A stretch of 64,000 bases of DNA from Thermothielavioides terrestris NRRL 8126 (taxonomy: Eukaryota; Ascomycota; Sordariomycetes; Sordariales; Chaetomiaceae): assembly GCF_000226115.1 (NCBI RefSeq), contig NC_016461.1:124001-188000 (forward strand), written 5' to 3'. The translations under genes were made by a program, and so were the position numbers. Of the stretch, positions 9,313 through 18,556 are shown one piece after another; the first letter of the stretch is position 1, and each line of letters begins with the position of its first letter. A model generated the notes under the pieces. That model worked only from the letters and a program-made list of their open reading frames with translations. It had not been told where the DNA came from and made no database searches.

Positions 9313-11715
9313 TTAGACAACCACCACGGACATCCTGACTGCTTGCTCAAGCCACTGCTTATTCCAGACATCAACCTCGAACAAGCCTACCCGCCACATC
9401 CGTGGAAACGGCTCCCGTGGGTTCTGACCACCCAACCGCCTCACACCCCCGGTTACGTCCAGTTCAAAGGAATAATACACCTGCATGAGGGCCAGGCCAA
9501 AGTCCACAGCGCCATTCGTGCTGGAAAACGCACTGGGCCCGGTCCCTAATCGAAGACAGTAGATGCACGTGTTGGCGGGAAGTTCATGTGGGTCCGCGTC
9601 GAAGAAGATGATCCCGTCAGCGGAGGCGGGACGACGGCGTACATGGGCCGGCATCAGTCGTTTGAAAAGTCCGGCGGTTTGCGGACGGCGGAACATGGTG
9701 TATAATTTTGGCCTCTGTTCGCCGAGCGAGGGGAGTAGCAGCAGGTCGTCCTCGTTCTTAATCAGATTGTCCTCCGAAATGGTGACCACAGCAACGTTGC
9801 CCGTCAGACCCATGTACCCTCCAGTAACGGAGCCAAATTGCTGATAGGCATGGTGCCTAAGTCGCATTACTTTCAACCCCGTGACTTCCATGGGGTGATA
9901 GGCCAGTGGTAAGGCGAAACCCTCTGGGTAGATCACGTTGGGAGTGAGCGGCGGGGCGTCCGTCGTTGCTGACAAGTAGGCATAGTGCACGGGACCTGAG
10001 TGGGAGATCCAGGACCAGGATGGCAACCAATCAGACAAGAAGTCAAATTTCTCAATATTTTGAAAGTTGGACGCCTTTCTGGGGGGCAACGGCCACTCGC
10101 CCCCTTCTTGCACTCGGGTACGAGAGGCGAAGTCCGGAAACCAGGCCAACTGCCTGGCCAGGTCTTGCTTCCACATCCCTGCGGCATAGAAGGTTGCGTC
10201 CGGGTCTCGAGGATTGCGGAGTTTCCATTCGAAGAAGGCCGCTAAGCCGGCGAGCGCGAGGAGACGGTCCTGGGGAAATGTGAGATCTCGGCCCGAGTAG
10301 GTCTCGACGACTCGACACCAGTCTTCTATCCAGGGTCGTGATCTCCGTGGGTCCCATGGCAACAGGGTCTCGTCGCCTACCCGTTCCATGGTAATGCGGG
10401 ACGGCATGTTCGGAGCGAACAGGGCTTTTGCGTCGTCCTTACTGATCATCTCAGGGTAGTCTTCGGATGCAACGGAGAACCGACACTCCCAAAGCAGTCG
10501 AGTTTTGGTAAAGTATATGATCCGTTTAGAAAGTTGGCGCTCCTGGAAACACCACCCTCTTGTGAATATCGACCCGTCGGATATTGCGTTCCCCCAGTCA
10601 GCGAGGTATGGCTGGATGGTGACCGAGAGAGTGCCTCCTGCTTTGACTTGAGTTGTGGCGAGAGTGAAGGGGCGAATATGTGCATGGGTGCGTGGACGAG
10701 CGTGAAAGATGCCGGAATGCGGATCCTGGGAACAAGAGGCCGAGATCACGCAGAACGAAGTTGAGTAAATCAGGTCCATGCGAGAGATTTCACGGGCCTT
10801 ATCCTCTTCGTCGTCTTGCACGATGCACAAGGCATCGATCCAGATATAAACGATCCCGATGGCCCGAGACACCAGAATGGCGTGCTGGAAGGTCAGGGGC
10901 AGGCTTTCGAAGTTGAGTCCTTGCATAGACGCCGCAAGGTTCGCTTTGGTTGTTGTATGCATTGAAGCAGGCTTGCCCCAGCGATAGCTGAGGGTTGTGT
11001 ATGTAGGGCCGAAGCCATCCTCGTCCCGTGGCAGCTCGGCAGCGTCAACAAGCCGGAGACCGCTGGCGCCACAGAAGAGGAGACGGGCAGGCGAAGAAAA
11101 GCCTGTACCAAGAAGACGATCCCCGACGTATGAGCAATATGATCGGTGATCCCGCTGACAAGTGTCCATCCATTGGTTGAGCAGCGACTTGGTCTCTTGA
11201 GAGTTGGCGTGTGGGTTGACAGGGAGGGCTGGTCGCGGCTTTGAATAACGAGGAACTCCAAAGCCGGGAGCATATTTGTCCCAGGTTGTCACAAATCGTT
11301 CATTAGGTTTGTCTCCATTCACTTTGAATCTGAGTCGGCGGCAGTTCGACCTTCCCCAACTGATGGCAAGGAGAGGTGGCGAGGTTTTGTTTCCATGGAG
11401 GACATGCAGGCGGGACCAGTGTGTGCTCAACAAGATACCTCCTTCAAGGTCGAGCGTCGCCTTGTCTGGGTCGCAACCTGCCCGTATCGCGTCCAGAACG
11501 GTGGTGCAGAGTGGACAACCAGCGTCTGCGCTGCTCGTCAGGCTCTCAAGACCACGTGGGCCGGTGTGAATGCGGTGTGAGACCGATGATCCGGGCTCGA
11601 AGAGTGCTGGTGGTATTGTTTGACATGCCGAGCACAATGGCGCTTCACTGGTGCTAGCCCATCGTGGTGTCCCCGAAGCGTTCATACCTGGGGCTTTCGC
11701 TGATTCCTGTCCCAT
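9313..11715 (-). CDS. HET-domain protein (heterokaryon incompatibility type)
   Basis: Intronless gene of 800 aa. HET-domain proteins take part in fungal non-self recognition and cell death; many are uncharacterised. HET landmarks are visible: YTTLSYRWG, LPLTFQHAILVSRAIGIVYIW, DALCIVQDD, EISRMDLIYSTSFCVISA and RGWCFQERQLSKRIIYF. The N-terminus has paired cysteines (LCSACQ and GCPLC), seen in some family members. The start is the ATG at 11713-11715; the longer frame to 11793 begins at a TTG and is rejected as a start. No partner domain such as NACHT or ankyrin repeats is seen after the HET region, and the C-terminal 300 or so residues are unassigned. Confidence 0.92.
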   Translation of the reverse strand: MGQESAKAPGMNASGTPRWASTSEAPLCSACQTIPPALFEPGSSVSHRIHTGPRGLESLTSSADAGCPLCTTVLDAIRAGCDPDKATLDLEGGILLSTHWSRLHVLHGNKTSPPLLAISWGRSNCRRLRFKVNGDKPNERFVTTWDKYAPGFGVPRYSKPRPALPVNPHANSQETKSLLNQWMDTCQRDHRSYCSYVGDRLLGTGFSSPARLLFCGASGLRLVDAAELPRDEDGFGPTYTTLSYRWGKPASMHTTTKANLAASMQGLNFESLPLTFQHAILVSRAIGIVYIWIDALCIVQDDEEDKAREISRMDLIYSTSFCVISASCSQDPHSGIFHARPRTHAHIRPFTLATTQVKAGGTLSVTIQPYLADWGNAISDGSIFTRGWCFQERQLSKRIIYFTKTRLLWECRFSVASEDYPEMISKDDAKALFAPNMPSRITMERVGDETLLPWDPRRSRPWIEDWCRVVETYSGRDLTFPQDRLLALAGLAAFFEWKLRNPRDPDATFYAAGMWKQDLARQLAWFPDFASRTRVQEGGEWPLPPRKASNFQNIEKFDFLSDWLPSWSWISHSGPVHYAYLSATTDAPPLTPNVIYPEGFALPLAYHPMEVTGLKVMRLRHHAYQQFGSVTGGYMGLTGNVAVVTISEDNLIKNEDDLLLLPSLGEQRPKLYTMFRRPQTAGLFKRLMPAHVRRRPASADGIIFFDADPHELPANTCIYCLRLGTGPSAFSSTNGAVDFGLALMQVYYSFELDVTGGVRRLGGQNPREPFPRMWRVGLFEVDVWNKQWLEQAVRMSVVVV

Positions 11716-12036
11716 AGTTACGAAACAACTTTGGATTGTTGCGTGCGGCGGCCCGGAACTCCGCGGTGTCGGACGGGGAGTTTGGCGCTCCAATGAACCT
11801 GGAGGAGCGAGATTGACACCCTTTCTAAAGAACTCTTGTTGAGGCCCTGCTGCCGAGCAAGGACCATCGGCCGAAATTTACGCCGATCTCACCGTGGCCC
11901 TGCGAGCATTCTGATCGCCCAACGACCAGACCGCCGCATTCTCGGACCGTTTTCCGAACTACAGCAATAGACCTAGCACACGCCGCTGTTCCTTGCCCAA
12001 ACCCCTCTCCCTTCCAGGCGGCCAATCCAGGCTGGA

Positions 12037-12426
12037 GGTTATAGAGGTCCCGCCAAGACTAATTTCGGCCAATTGTCGGCAATGTTTTTACAGCGTCAGT
12101 ACCCCGCCAAGACCGCCAAGGGGTTTGCACTATCGCCATGGGTTAGCCACGGGTTAGTTCGCTGGGGGTGCGGGGGGCGGCGCCAGCCCCCCGCTGGTTA
12201 GGATTCGGGTTAAGGTTAGGGTAAGGGTCAAGGTTAGGGTGCGGGTTAACTTCGTTTTCTTTTTTTTCGATTTGGTTGAGGTTTGGTAAAGTTGTTGCTG
12301 CGAGTCTTCGCGATTGTGCATTGTCGATGTTGCTCTAAGTCGTCGCGGCCCCGCTCACCCCGTGGCGATTGTAAATACTTGTAAGCGGCAACCTCCGAAA
12401 TTAGTCTTGGCGGGACCTCTATAACC
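12037..12426. mobile_element. MITE-like element with 32-bp perfect terminal inverted repeats
   Basis: The left end (12037-12068) begins GGTTATAGAGGTCCCGCC. The right end (12395-12426) is its exact reverse complement over 32 bp. No ORF is present. The inside has CCGCCAAG subterminal motifs, a GGGGGGC/GCCCCCC hairpin near 12174, and TTAGGG-like repeats near 12200-12250. No clear longer target duplication is seen. If the target is TA, the element would be TAGAGG...CCTCTA in a host GGTTAACC site, which would suggest a Tc1/mariner-type non-autonomous element (inference). Confidence 0.8.
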
Positions 12427-12473
12427 ACGACCCAATCTAGCGTAAACCGTCCTGTGCGCGGTTGGTCTGCGCA

Positions 12474-12475
<2 letters not shown>

Positions 12476-12561
<86 letters not shown>
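12476..12561 (+). repeat. 86-nt uninterrupted A tract
   Basis: A pure A run starts 50 bp beyond the MITE. It could be the tail of a retroposed sequence or an expanded homopolymer. No flanking target duplication was found by eye, and the length may be affected by assembly. Confidence 0.85.
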
Positions 12562-12562
<1 letters not shown>

Positions 12563-13163
12563 GCCGCTGGGTGCTTGGCGCCTAGCTTACCAAAAGAACA
12601 CGTTAATAAATAAATAAGTTAATAAATAAGAGATATAATCAGATACTTGAAGTCTCACCATGAATGGGAAGAAGCAATGAAGTCCAGTGGTCGTCTCTCC
12701 AGCCTTCAACTTTCTAAGAGTGTCTACTCCAAGCGCACGAAGACAAATTGCTAGACTTTTCCGACATGCAGCTGAGCTTGTTTCCTTTTCATTCCAAAGT
12801 TCCTCGCCATTCATGGCCGCTGGACTCGCCTGGTGAATGTGCAGTCTTGAGCGCAAGGGATATTGAATGATGGCAGGGGGAAAACGTGTAGATGTGGCTC
12901 CATCCGGTTGGGATGGAGGGGGGCAAAGGTGCCCAGAGTGCAATTGAGGATAAAAGATTCGCTCAAATTGGAGCTGGATATGGGCAAATGTGACAGAAAC
13001 GAGAATTCTATTTATTTTTGATCGATCTTCATCAACGAAAGGAGCCCAGACGGAAAGCTAGCGGCCACCTCAGCGTTGACTCGACCAAGGGATGTAGATA
13101 CAGTAGGTGAGCTCCAGTCAGACACGGCGAGAACTGTGTTTCCCTGAGCAGCACGATCAAGCA

Positions 13164-13817
13164 CTAATTAGGCGCGAGTCTCTGGCCGCCAGCGGGAAAG
13201 CCACAGCCCTGCTTGCCGTTCTGGGTGTTGGCGCCGGGGCCGGAGCAAATGCCGAATTTCTGGGCGCCCGTGTTCACCAGAGCGCAGCAGGTGGAAGCGC
13301 AGTCGGCGTCCGAGGTACACTCGCCGCCGATGAATTGCTTGCCCTGGCCATTGCCCACGTTCTTAGCACCGGCCGGGTCGGGCTGGAGAGTGCTCGGCTT
13401 GATGGTGTCGCCACCGGCGCTGGCGGCCGCGTTGTTCGTGTCGCTGGGTGCTGGGTTCGTGTTGGTGGTGCCAGCAGCGCCGGATTCAAACCCGCAGCCC
13501 TGCTTGCCGTTCTGGGTTGATGCACCGGGACCAGAGCAGACACCGATGGTCTGGCCGCCCTTCGGAAGCGTCGCACAGCAGCCAGAAGCGCAGTCGGCGG
13601 CACCGAGACACTGACCGCCGATGAATTGTTTCCCAGCGCCATTCCCGACGTTCTTCTCGCCGGCGGGGTCCGGGAGGCTCTGACGTGCGGACAGATCGGG
13701 GGCAGCGTGGACAGCAGAGATGGCAACTGGTAATTGTCAGAGTAAAAGGGATAATCGGAGAGGCAGAGTTGGGAGCTCACGAGCCAAAATGCCAGCGACG
13801 GCGGAGAGCTTGACCAT
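13164..13817 (-). CDS. BAS2-like small secreted cysteine-rich protein, duplicated domain
   Basis: Small secreted protein resembling biotrophy-associated secreted protein 2 of Magnaporthe and relatives. Two exons, 13781-13817 and 13164-13726 (GTGAGC...CCAG intron), give 199 aa. The signal peptide is MVKLSAVAGILALAISAVHA. The mature part holds two copies of the same roughly 55-residue unit (about residues 38-91 and 135-189). Each has NVGNG-GKQFIGG, six cysteines in the order C, C, CC, C, C (DCAS-CCA, CSGPGA), and QNGKQGCGF. A Ser/Thr/Asn/Ala linker joins them. Members I recall have one unit. Function is unknown in saprotrophs. A TATA-like GTATAAG lies near 14050 on the minus strand. Confidence 0.85.
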
Positions 13818-15822
13818 GGTTGCGGCTGCGACGTTCTAGACACGAGGACTGGACTCTAACAAGTGATTCAGGAAGAGTATGTCGGCTAGCGACGGCGATT
13901 AACAAAAAAGGAGGCCGAAGAAGAAGAGGACACCAGGTCCGAGCAGCGGAGAAGACAAGCAAGAAGAAAGAAGAGAGAGAGAGATGTCGGTGATGCGTGA
14001 GATGCCACGGAGGGTATTGCGAGCCAGGAGGGAAGAGGAACGGACCTCTTATACAGAACCAAGAGCTCTCACTCGCTGCTCGCGCCATCCCAAGCGGCCT
14101 TCTCGGGCGGTGGTGGTTTGAGGCTGGGTGTCAAGGGTCTGTGGGTCAACAGAGAAACAGGTGCCCTGTCAGGGTCCGGTGTCTGTTCTCGCCGGAAAGT
14201 TCAAACACGATGCGGGAGTGAAGATCATGGCCTAGGGGGATGCGATGCGTTTCACGTCTCAGGTCCCGCTGTTAGTGGTATCGCGGGAGCTGTAGGGGGG
14301 CGCACTACCACACCAGGTGTGTCATCGTTGAAACGGCCCCGAACTTTCCCCTGGCGCACCAGCGTAACTGTGCAAGTGCGGGAGGCAAACAATTCGGGGC
14401 CTGCGCGACTTTGCGGTCCTGGGTGGTGGTCACCTCGACCTTCGAGGGCGCACAGAGTGATGCTGATTCAAGAACGGTCGGGGCCCGTTAGGAACCTGGC
14501 GTGCGGCTCGGGCCGGGTGGGCGCCGGAATCGCCAGGACTCGCACCAATTGAGAAAGCCAATTAACGGAGACATCAAATGTGCAGGTAGGTAGTTAGTGT
14601 ACCTCGAAATCGGCATCCTGTAATCTCTGAATCGAACAATCGCGAGTTGCGGATCATCCGAATTCTTAGGCTTGCGACGATCTTGTGTTCTGCATGATTC
14701 GTGTAAAGGTTCCTGGAGGGTTGCAGATCTGAGAGGTCGACCGAAGTGTACTTTGTGCGGAGTAAGCTTCGAAGCAAGAAAAGAAGCATGGCCGACCTGG
14801 TTAGCGCTGTCTCGGGGCGTCCGAGGTCCAGTGGGCCAGACGGGTCGCAGTCAGGGCTTGCGCAGTGCCTCGCAGGCGCGCCCCTGCTCACCCGACGGAA
14901 AGAAGACTGCTGAGAGGTCGAAATGGGCACAGAACCAAAAACCTGGCTGAAACCCCGGACTTTACCTGGTACCTGCCTGAATTACAGAACAGTGGAGAAT
15001 TCGACAATGGTTCCTTGTCTCCTCTATCGGACCTTTCGCATTTGCAGGTGCGCAGGACGGCGCAGACGTTTCAACACCTCATCACGAGACGATCTCGGAA
15101 AAGGGAGACCCCAGAAGACGACCGGTTTCTCGGGATAGCTAACCGAAAATGGAAGCGCTCCAGGGCTGGTCGCAGCAACCGCCATGGGCGGGCAGGCAAC
15201 TGCTCGGATTTAGTGTACTGCGGTATGTTCGGAATCCACGACATAAGGTACATCGCAGACCCTGTGTTGTTGCCTGGCGTTTGCTGCGACAGACATCGCG
15301 GCAGCCCCTGTCGGGGCACCCCAGAACCTTCCCAGAAATTCCTCTAGGGCAAACAAAGGGCAACCCGGAGTTCTCTGTGCTCCGTCCAATCAGGCCTGCT
15401 CCCGTTCATGCACAGCATGGAAGATGAGCTCGGCCCGGCGATTGGCCCCACACGCCAATTCAAGCATCCTGCGAAAACGACCAAGCCCACAGCCGCGGTC
15501 AGCATGAACGGATCGCCAACTTTCCGATGATCCCTCCAATACACTAAAGCAGCCAGCTGCGGATGAGGAAGCAATGTTCGCGCCGCCCCCGTTCTCTGCA
15601 CTCAAGACAGAGTAACCGCCTGACGGTAGCCACCACGGGGTTGGGTTCTATGTCGTTCGACATGATGGGGACTCGGATGAATGTCAGTGAAGCCCCTCCC
15701 CCCACTTCCTCGGCCTCGGTCCTGTTCGCTCAACTAGACGCCTTGCAGCCGGGCCACTCGAGACCGAGCCAACCAACTGCCGACTGATAGATGGGATCTG
15801 CAGCCTGCATGGTAGTCGATGC
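13818..15822. other. Gene-free stretch between BAS2-like and acyl-CoA synthetase genes
   Basis: About 2 kb. Apart from the TATA-like site near 14050 for the left gene, I see no supported gene, RNA or repeat. The ORFs here lack family features and overlap each other on both strands. Confidence 0.45.
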
Positions 15823-18241
15823 TCACAATTTCGCCTTGCCGGTGTGCAGGTCCTCCCAGTCCTGGCGCGTGAACGGGATGTATGTGTTCCCCTTGCCGTG
15901 TCGCTCGATCCAGAACACCTCGTCGCCGGGCGTCACCTTGTCAGGATGGACACCCTCCCGCTTCAAGGGAACTTTGTTTTGTTTGTTGTTGTGTGTCGAA
16001 GACGGCGCTTGTACATGGCGCAGGAATAAGGGCACCGCGTACCTCGGCAGGTGAGTCCGAGCATGTCTGGAAAGGTCACATCGAGATGTAAGGTAAGGAA
16101 GGTCAACAAGCAAAGCGGCGAGACAGAAAGACGCACCGGAGAAAATCTCGATGGTCGAACGCTTGCTTTCTAGCCGGGTCGATGTGGATTGCCGCGGCAC
16201 CTGCCTTGCCGTCGTGGCCGGGGAGCTGCACGCCGTACACAATGGCTTCTAGCACGCCCGGGTACCGACCAAGGACCTCTGAGACTTCGGTAGTCGACAC
16301 ATTCTCGCCTTTCCACCGGAATGTGTCGCCAAGCCTGCGGCAGCGTCAGCAAATCCATGTGACGGCGGCGGTGCGAGGCGGCGTTACCGGTCCAGGAAGA
16401 ACCACCTGCCCTCGCTATCCCTCCGCAGCGCATCGCCAGTCCGGTAGTAGCAGTCTCCCTTACGGAAGACATCTCGAACGATCTTCTTTTCGGTCGACTC
16501 CGGGTCTCCCCAATACCCGGCAAAACGACGCTCGAACGGCAATCGCACAAGGATCTCGCCTCCCACTTCGTACGGCATGCGCCGCGCGAATCCCGTCTCC
16601 GGGTCGCGGATAATCTCCCCCGTCTCGGCGTCCACCGCCACGGGAACGTAGTACTTGTGGTACTTCCACCGCTGGAGGAACCCGTGGTGGCCCACCGCAT
16701 GCGCCGTGAAGTCGTTCCGACTGGCGTTGTCCAGCGCGAGCATGCCTTCGGTGCTATTGAAGAACTCAAACACCTGCGTGATGCCGAAGCGGTCCCGGAA
16801 GCGCTGCCACACATCCGGGCGGAGGCCGTTGCCGAAGATTGTGTGCACGTGGTGCTGGCGGTCGAGAGGAGAAGGGGGCGCGGCCAACAAGTACCGCAGG
16901 GTCTCGCCAACGTACACAAAGATGGTGGCGCGCGAGTCGCGGATATCGCGCCAGAAGCTGGAGACGCTGAACTTGGGCGCAACGCAGACGGTGTTCCCGG
17001 CTATGAGTTCTGGGATGCCCTGTTAGCTGCGGCCTCGCAAAAACCGAGGGCAATCACGAGAGAAGGACTCTGGTGCTTGACCATCTCCGAGCTCTTCGCC
17101 TCGTGTGCTGGAACATACGGCGCATGGCAGTGATCCCTCCAGTGCCGTGGTAGAACGGCATGCACACGTCTGGCTCACCGTCAGCCATAGCCCCCAAAAA
17201 GGCTTTCCGTCACAGGGAACCATGTCCACTCACAGCACCGCTCACCGCCGCCATCCGCATTCGCCGCTCCCGTGCTCTCATCACCCTGCGCGAACGCGGC
17301 AACCACAGCTAGCGGACAGCCCTTCGGCAACCCCGTCGTGCCGCTGGTATAGAACAGCGCGAACGGATCCGTCGGCTTCACCCCGCCGCGCAGCTCATCC
17401 GGCAACCTCTCGCCCGACAGCCCCGCCACCTCCCGCACTACCTGCTCCATCGTCACGAACCTGACCCCACCGGCTTGCTTCACCACCTCCTCCACCCGCC
17501 GCCAGGCACCATCCCCATCCCCATCCCCACCACCGTCCCTGTCCCCGTCCGGATCCGGACCGACCAGAACCAGCCGCGCCCCGCTCACCCGAAGGCAGTG
17601 CGCCAGCGCGTCGCCGCGCAGCCGGTGATTCAGCATGGCGGGCGCGGCGCCCGCCGCCCACAGCCCCGCCCACGCGAACAGGAACTCGGCCGAGTTGGCC
17701 GCGTACAGCCCGACCAGGTCGCCGCGGCGCACGCCGTGGGCGAGGAACCACCGCGCGAACTGGTTTGCTTTGTGGAGTAGGTCTTGGAAGGTGTAGTGCT
17801 GCGCGCGGCTGGCGTTGCCGGTCCTGTCGTTGCTGTTCGTGTTGGTGTCGTCATTGGTGCTGCTGGTGGTGGTGGTGGTGGTGGTGGTGGTGGTGGTGGT
17901 GGTGGTGGTGGTGGTGGTGGCGGTTGTCTCCCGGACCCAGATGGCTTCCTGGGCGGCGCCGAGCCGGGGGTTGGCCGCGTTGGCCTCGAGGAGGTAGTAG
18001 GGCGACAGGCGGTCGGCGCGGGCAGCGCGCGCGATGGCGCGGCGGGCGGCAGCGCGGCGGCGGATGGCGCGCAGGTCTTTGTGCAGGTGTAGCTTTGCGT
18101 TGAGGTAGAGGCTTAAGGGGACCAGGGCGGCGGTTGTGGTTGCTGAGGGCCAATTGAAACAAAGAGGGACCGGTTAACAGGTTGGGGAGGGCGTGTATTT
18201 GATTTGATGAGTACCTTAGGTAGCTTACCGATGGTTTCCAT
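15823..18241 (-). CDS. Very-long-chain acyl-CoA synthetase / fatty acid transporter (FAT1-like)
   Basis: Activates long and very-long-chain fatty acids to CoA esters and is linked to fatty acid uptake. Six exons join in frame: 18229-18241, 17234-18142, 17119-17169, 16388-17009, 16137-16334 and 15823-16066, giving 678 aa. Motifs are the AMP-binding loop [53 protein letters not shown] and the FATP/VLACS block [17 protein letters not shown]. The C-terminus AKL fits a type 1 peroxisomal targeting signal. An N-terminal hydrophobic stretch follows the first intron ([12 protein letters not shown]). Near residue 75 a run of 18 threonines, then Ser/Asn/Asp-rich sequence, is inserted before the conserved [12 protein letters not shown] segment. 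The donor chosen for intron 2 (GTGAGT) restores a conserved-looking Tyr-Val-Cys-Met. Confidence 0.92.
17865..17918 (-). repeat. Coding (ACC)18 triplet repeat, 18 threonines
   Basis: A perfect triplet array inside exon 2 of the acyl-CoA synthetase, read ACC on the coding strand. The same stretch read in another frame gives polyhistidine, which is not the gene's frame. Confidence 0.9.
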
Positions 18242-18556
18242 TGTGCTTTGACGGCTGCCCGCGTTGTTGCCGCGTCGTCGGAGAGAGGACGATTTTGTGA
18301 CCAGCGAGTCTGCTGTCAAAAGCTGGACGCGTAAAGTTTTAGGTAGCTTCCCCGTTGTCAACAGAGGAGTTGCCGCCCCTTGCTCGGACCTGCGGCGCAG
18401 CAGTTGAAGCACACCACAACCCCGCACACCCCGCCCTAGTTAATAAGAAGGTATGATATTAGAGGCGCTATTGAGAGCAGTATTGACGTTATAGTAGAAA
18501 AGTGATATAGCTAAGAGGCTCAAAAAAACAAGCTAAGGAACGTCCCCCAACCTTCA
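18242..18556. other. Short spacer upstream of the acyl-CoA synthetase gene
   Basis: Holds the upstream region of the acyl-CoA synthetase and the 3' flank of the multicopper oxidase. No gene or clear promoter element is seen. Confidence 0.4.

Larger units (their letters stand above)
11716..13163. other. Gene-free stretch with a MITE and a long A tract
   Basis: Upstream side of the HET gene and 3' side of the next gene. It contains the 390-bp inverted-repeat element (12037-12426) and an 86-nt A run (12476-12561), annotated separately. I see no coding ORF. The stretch after the A run is AT-rich with TAAATAAATAAG-type repeats. Confidence 0.6.

Noticed and set aside
11716..11793. Longer start for the HET-domain protein
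   Set aside because: The frame opens with a TTG; the first ATG is at 11715. The same check moved the starts of the APH, BTB-like and 2OG oxygenase genes.
17851..18162. Polyhistidine-containing minus-strand frame
   Set aside because: It is the alternative reading of the (ACC)n array; the acyl-CoA synthetase frame reads threonine and is supported by conserved motifs on both sides.
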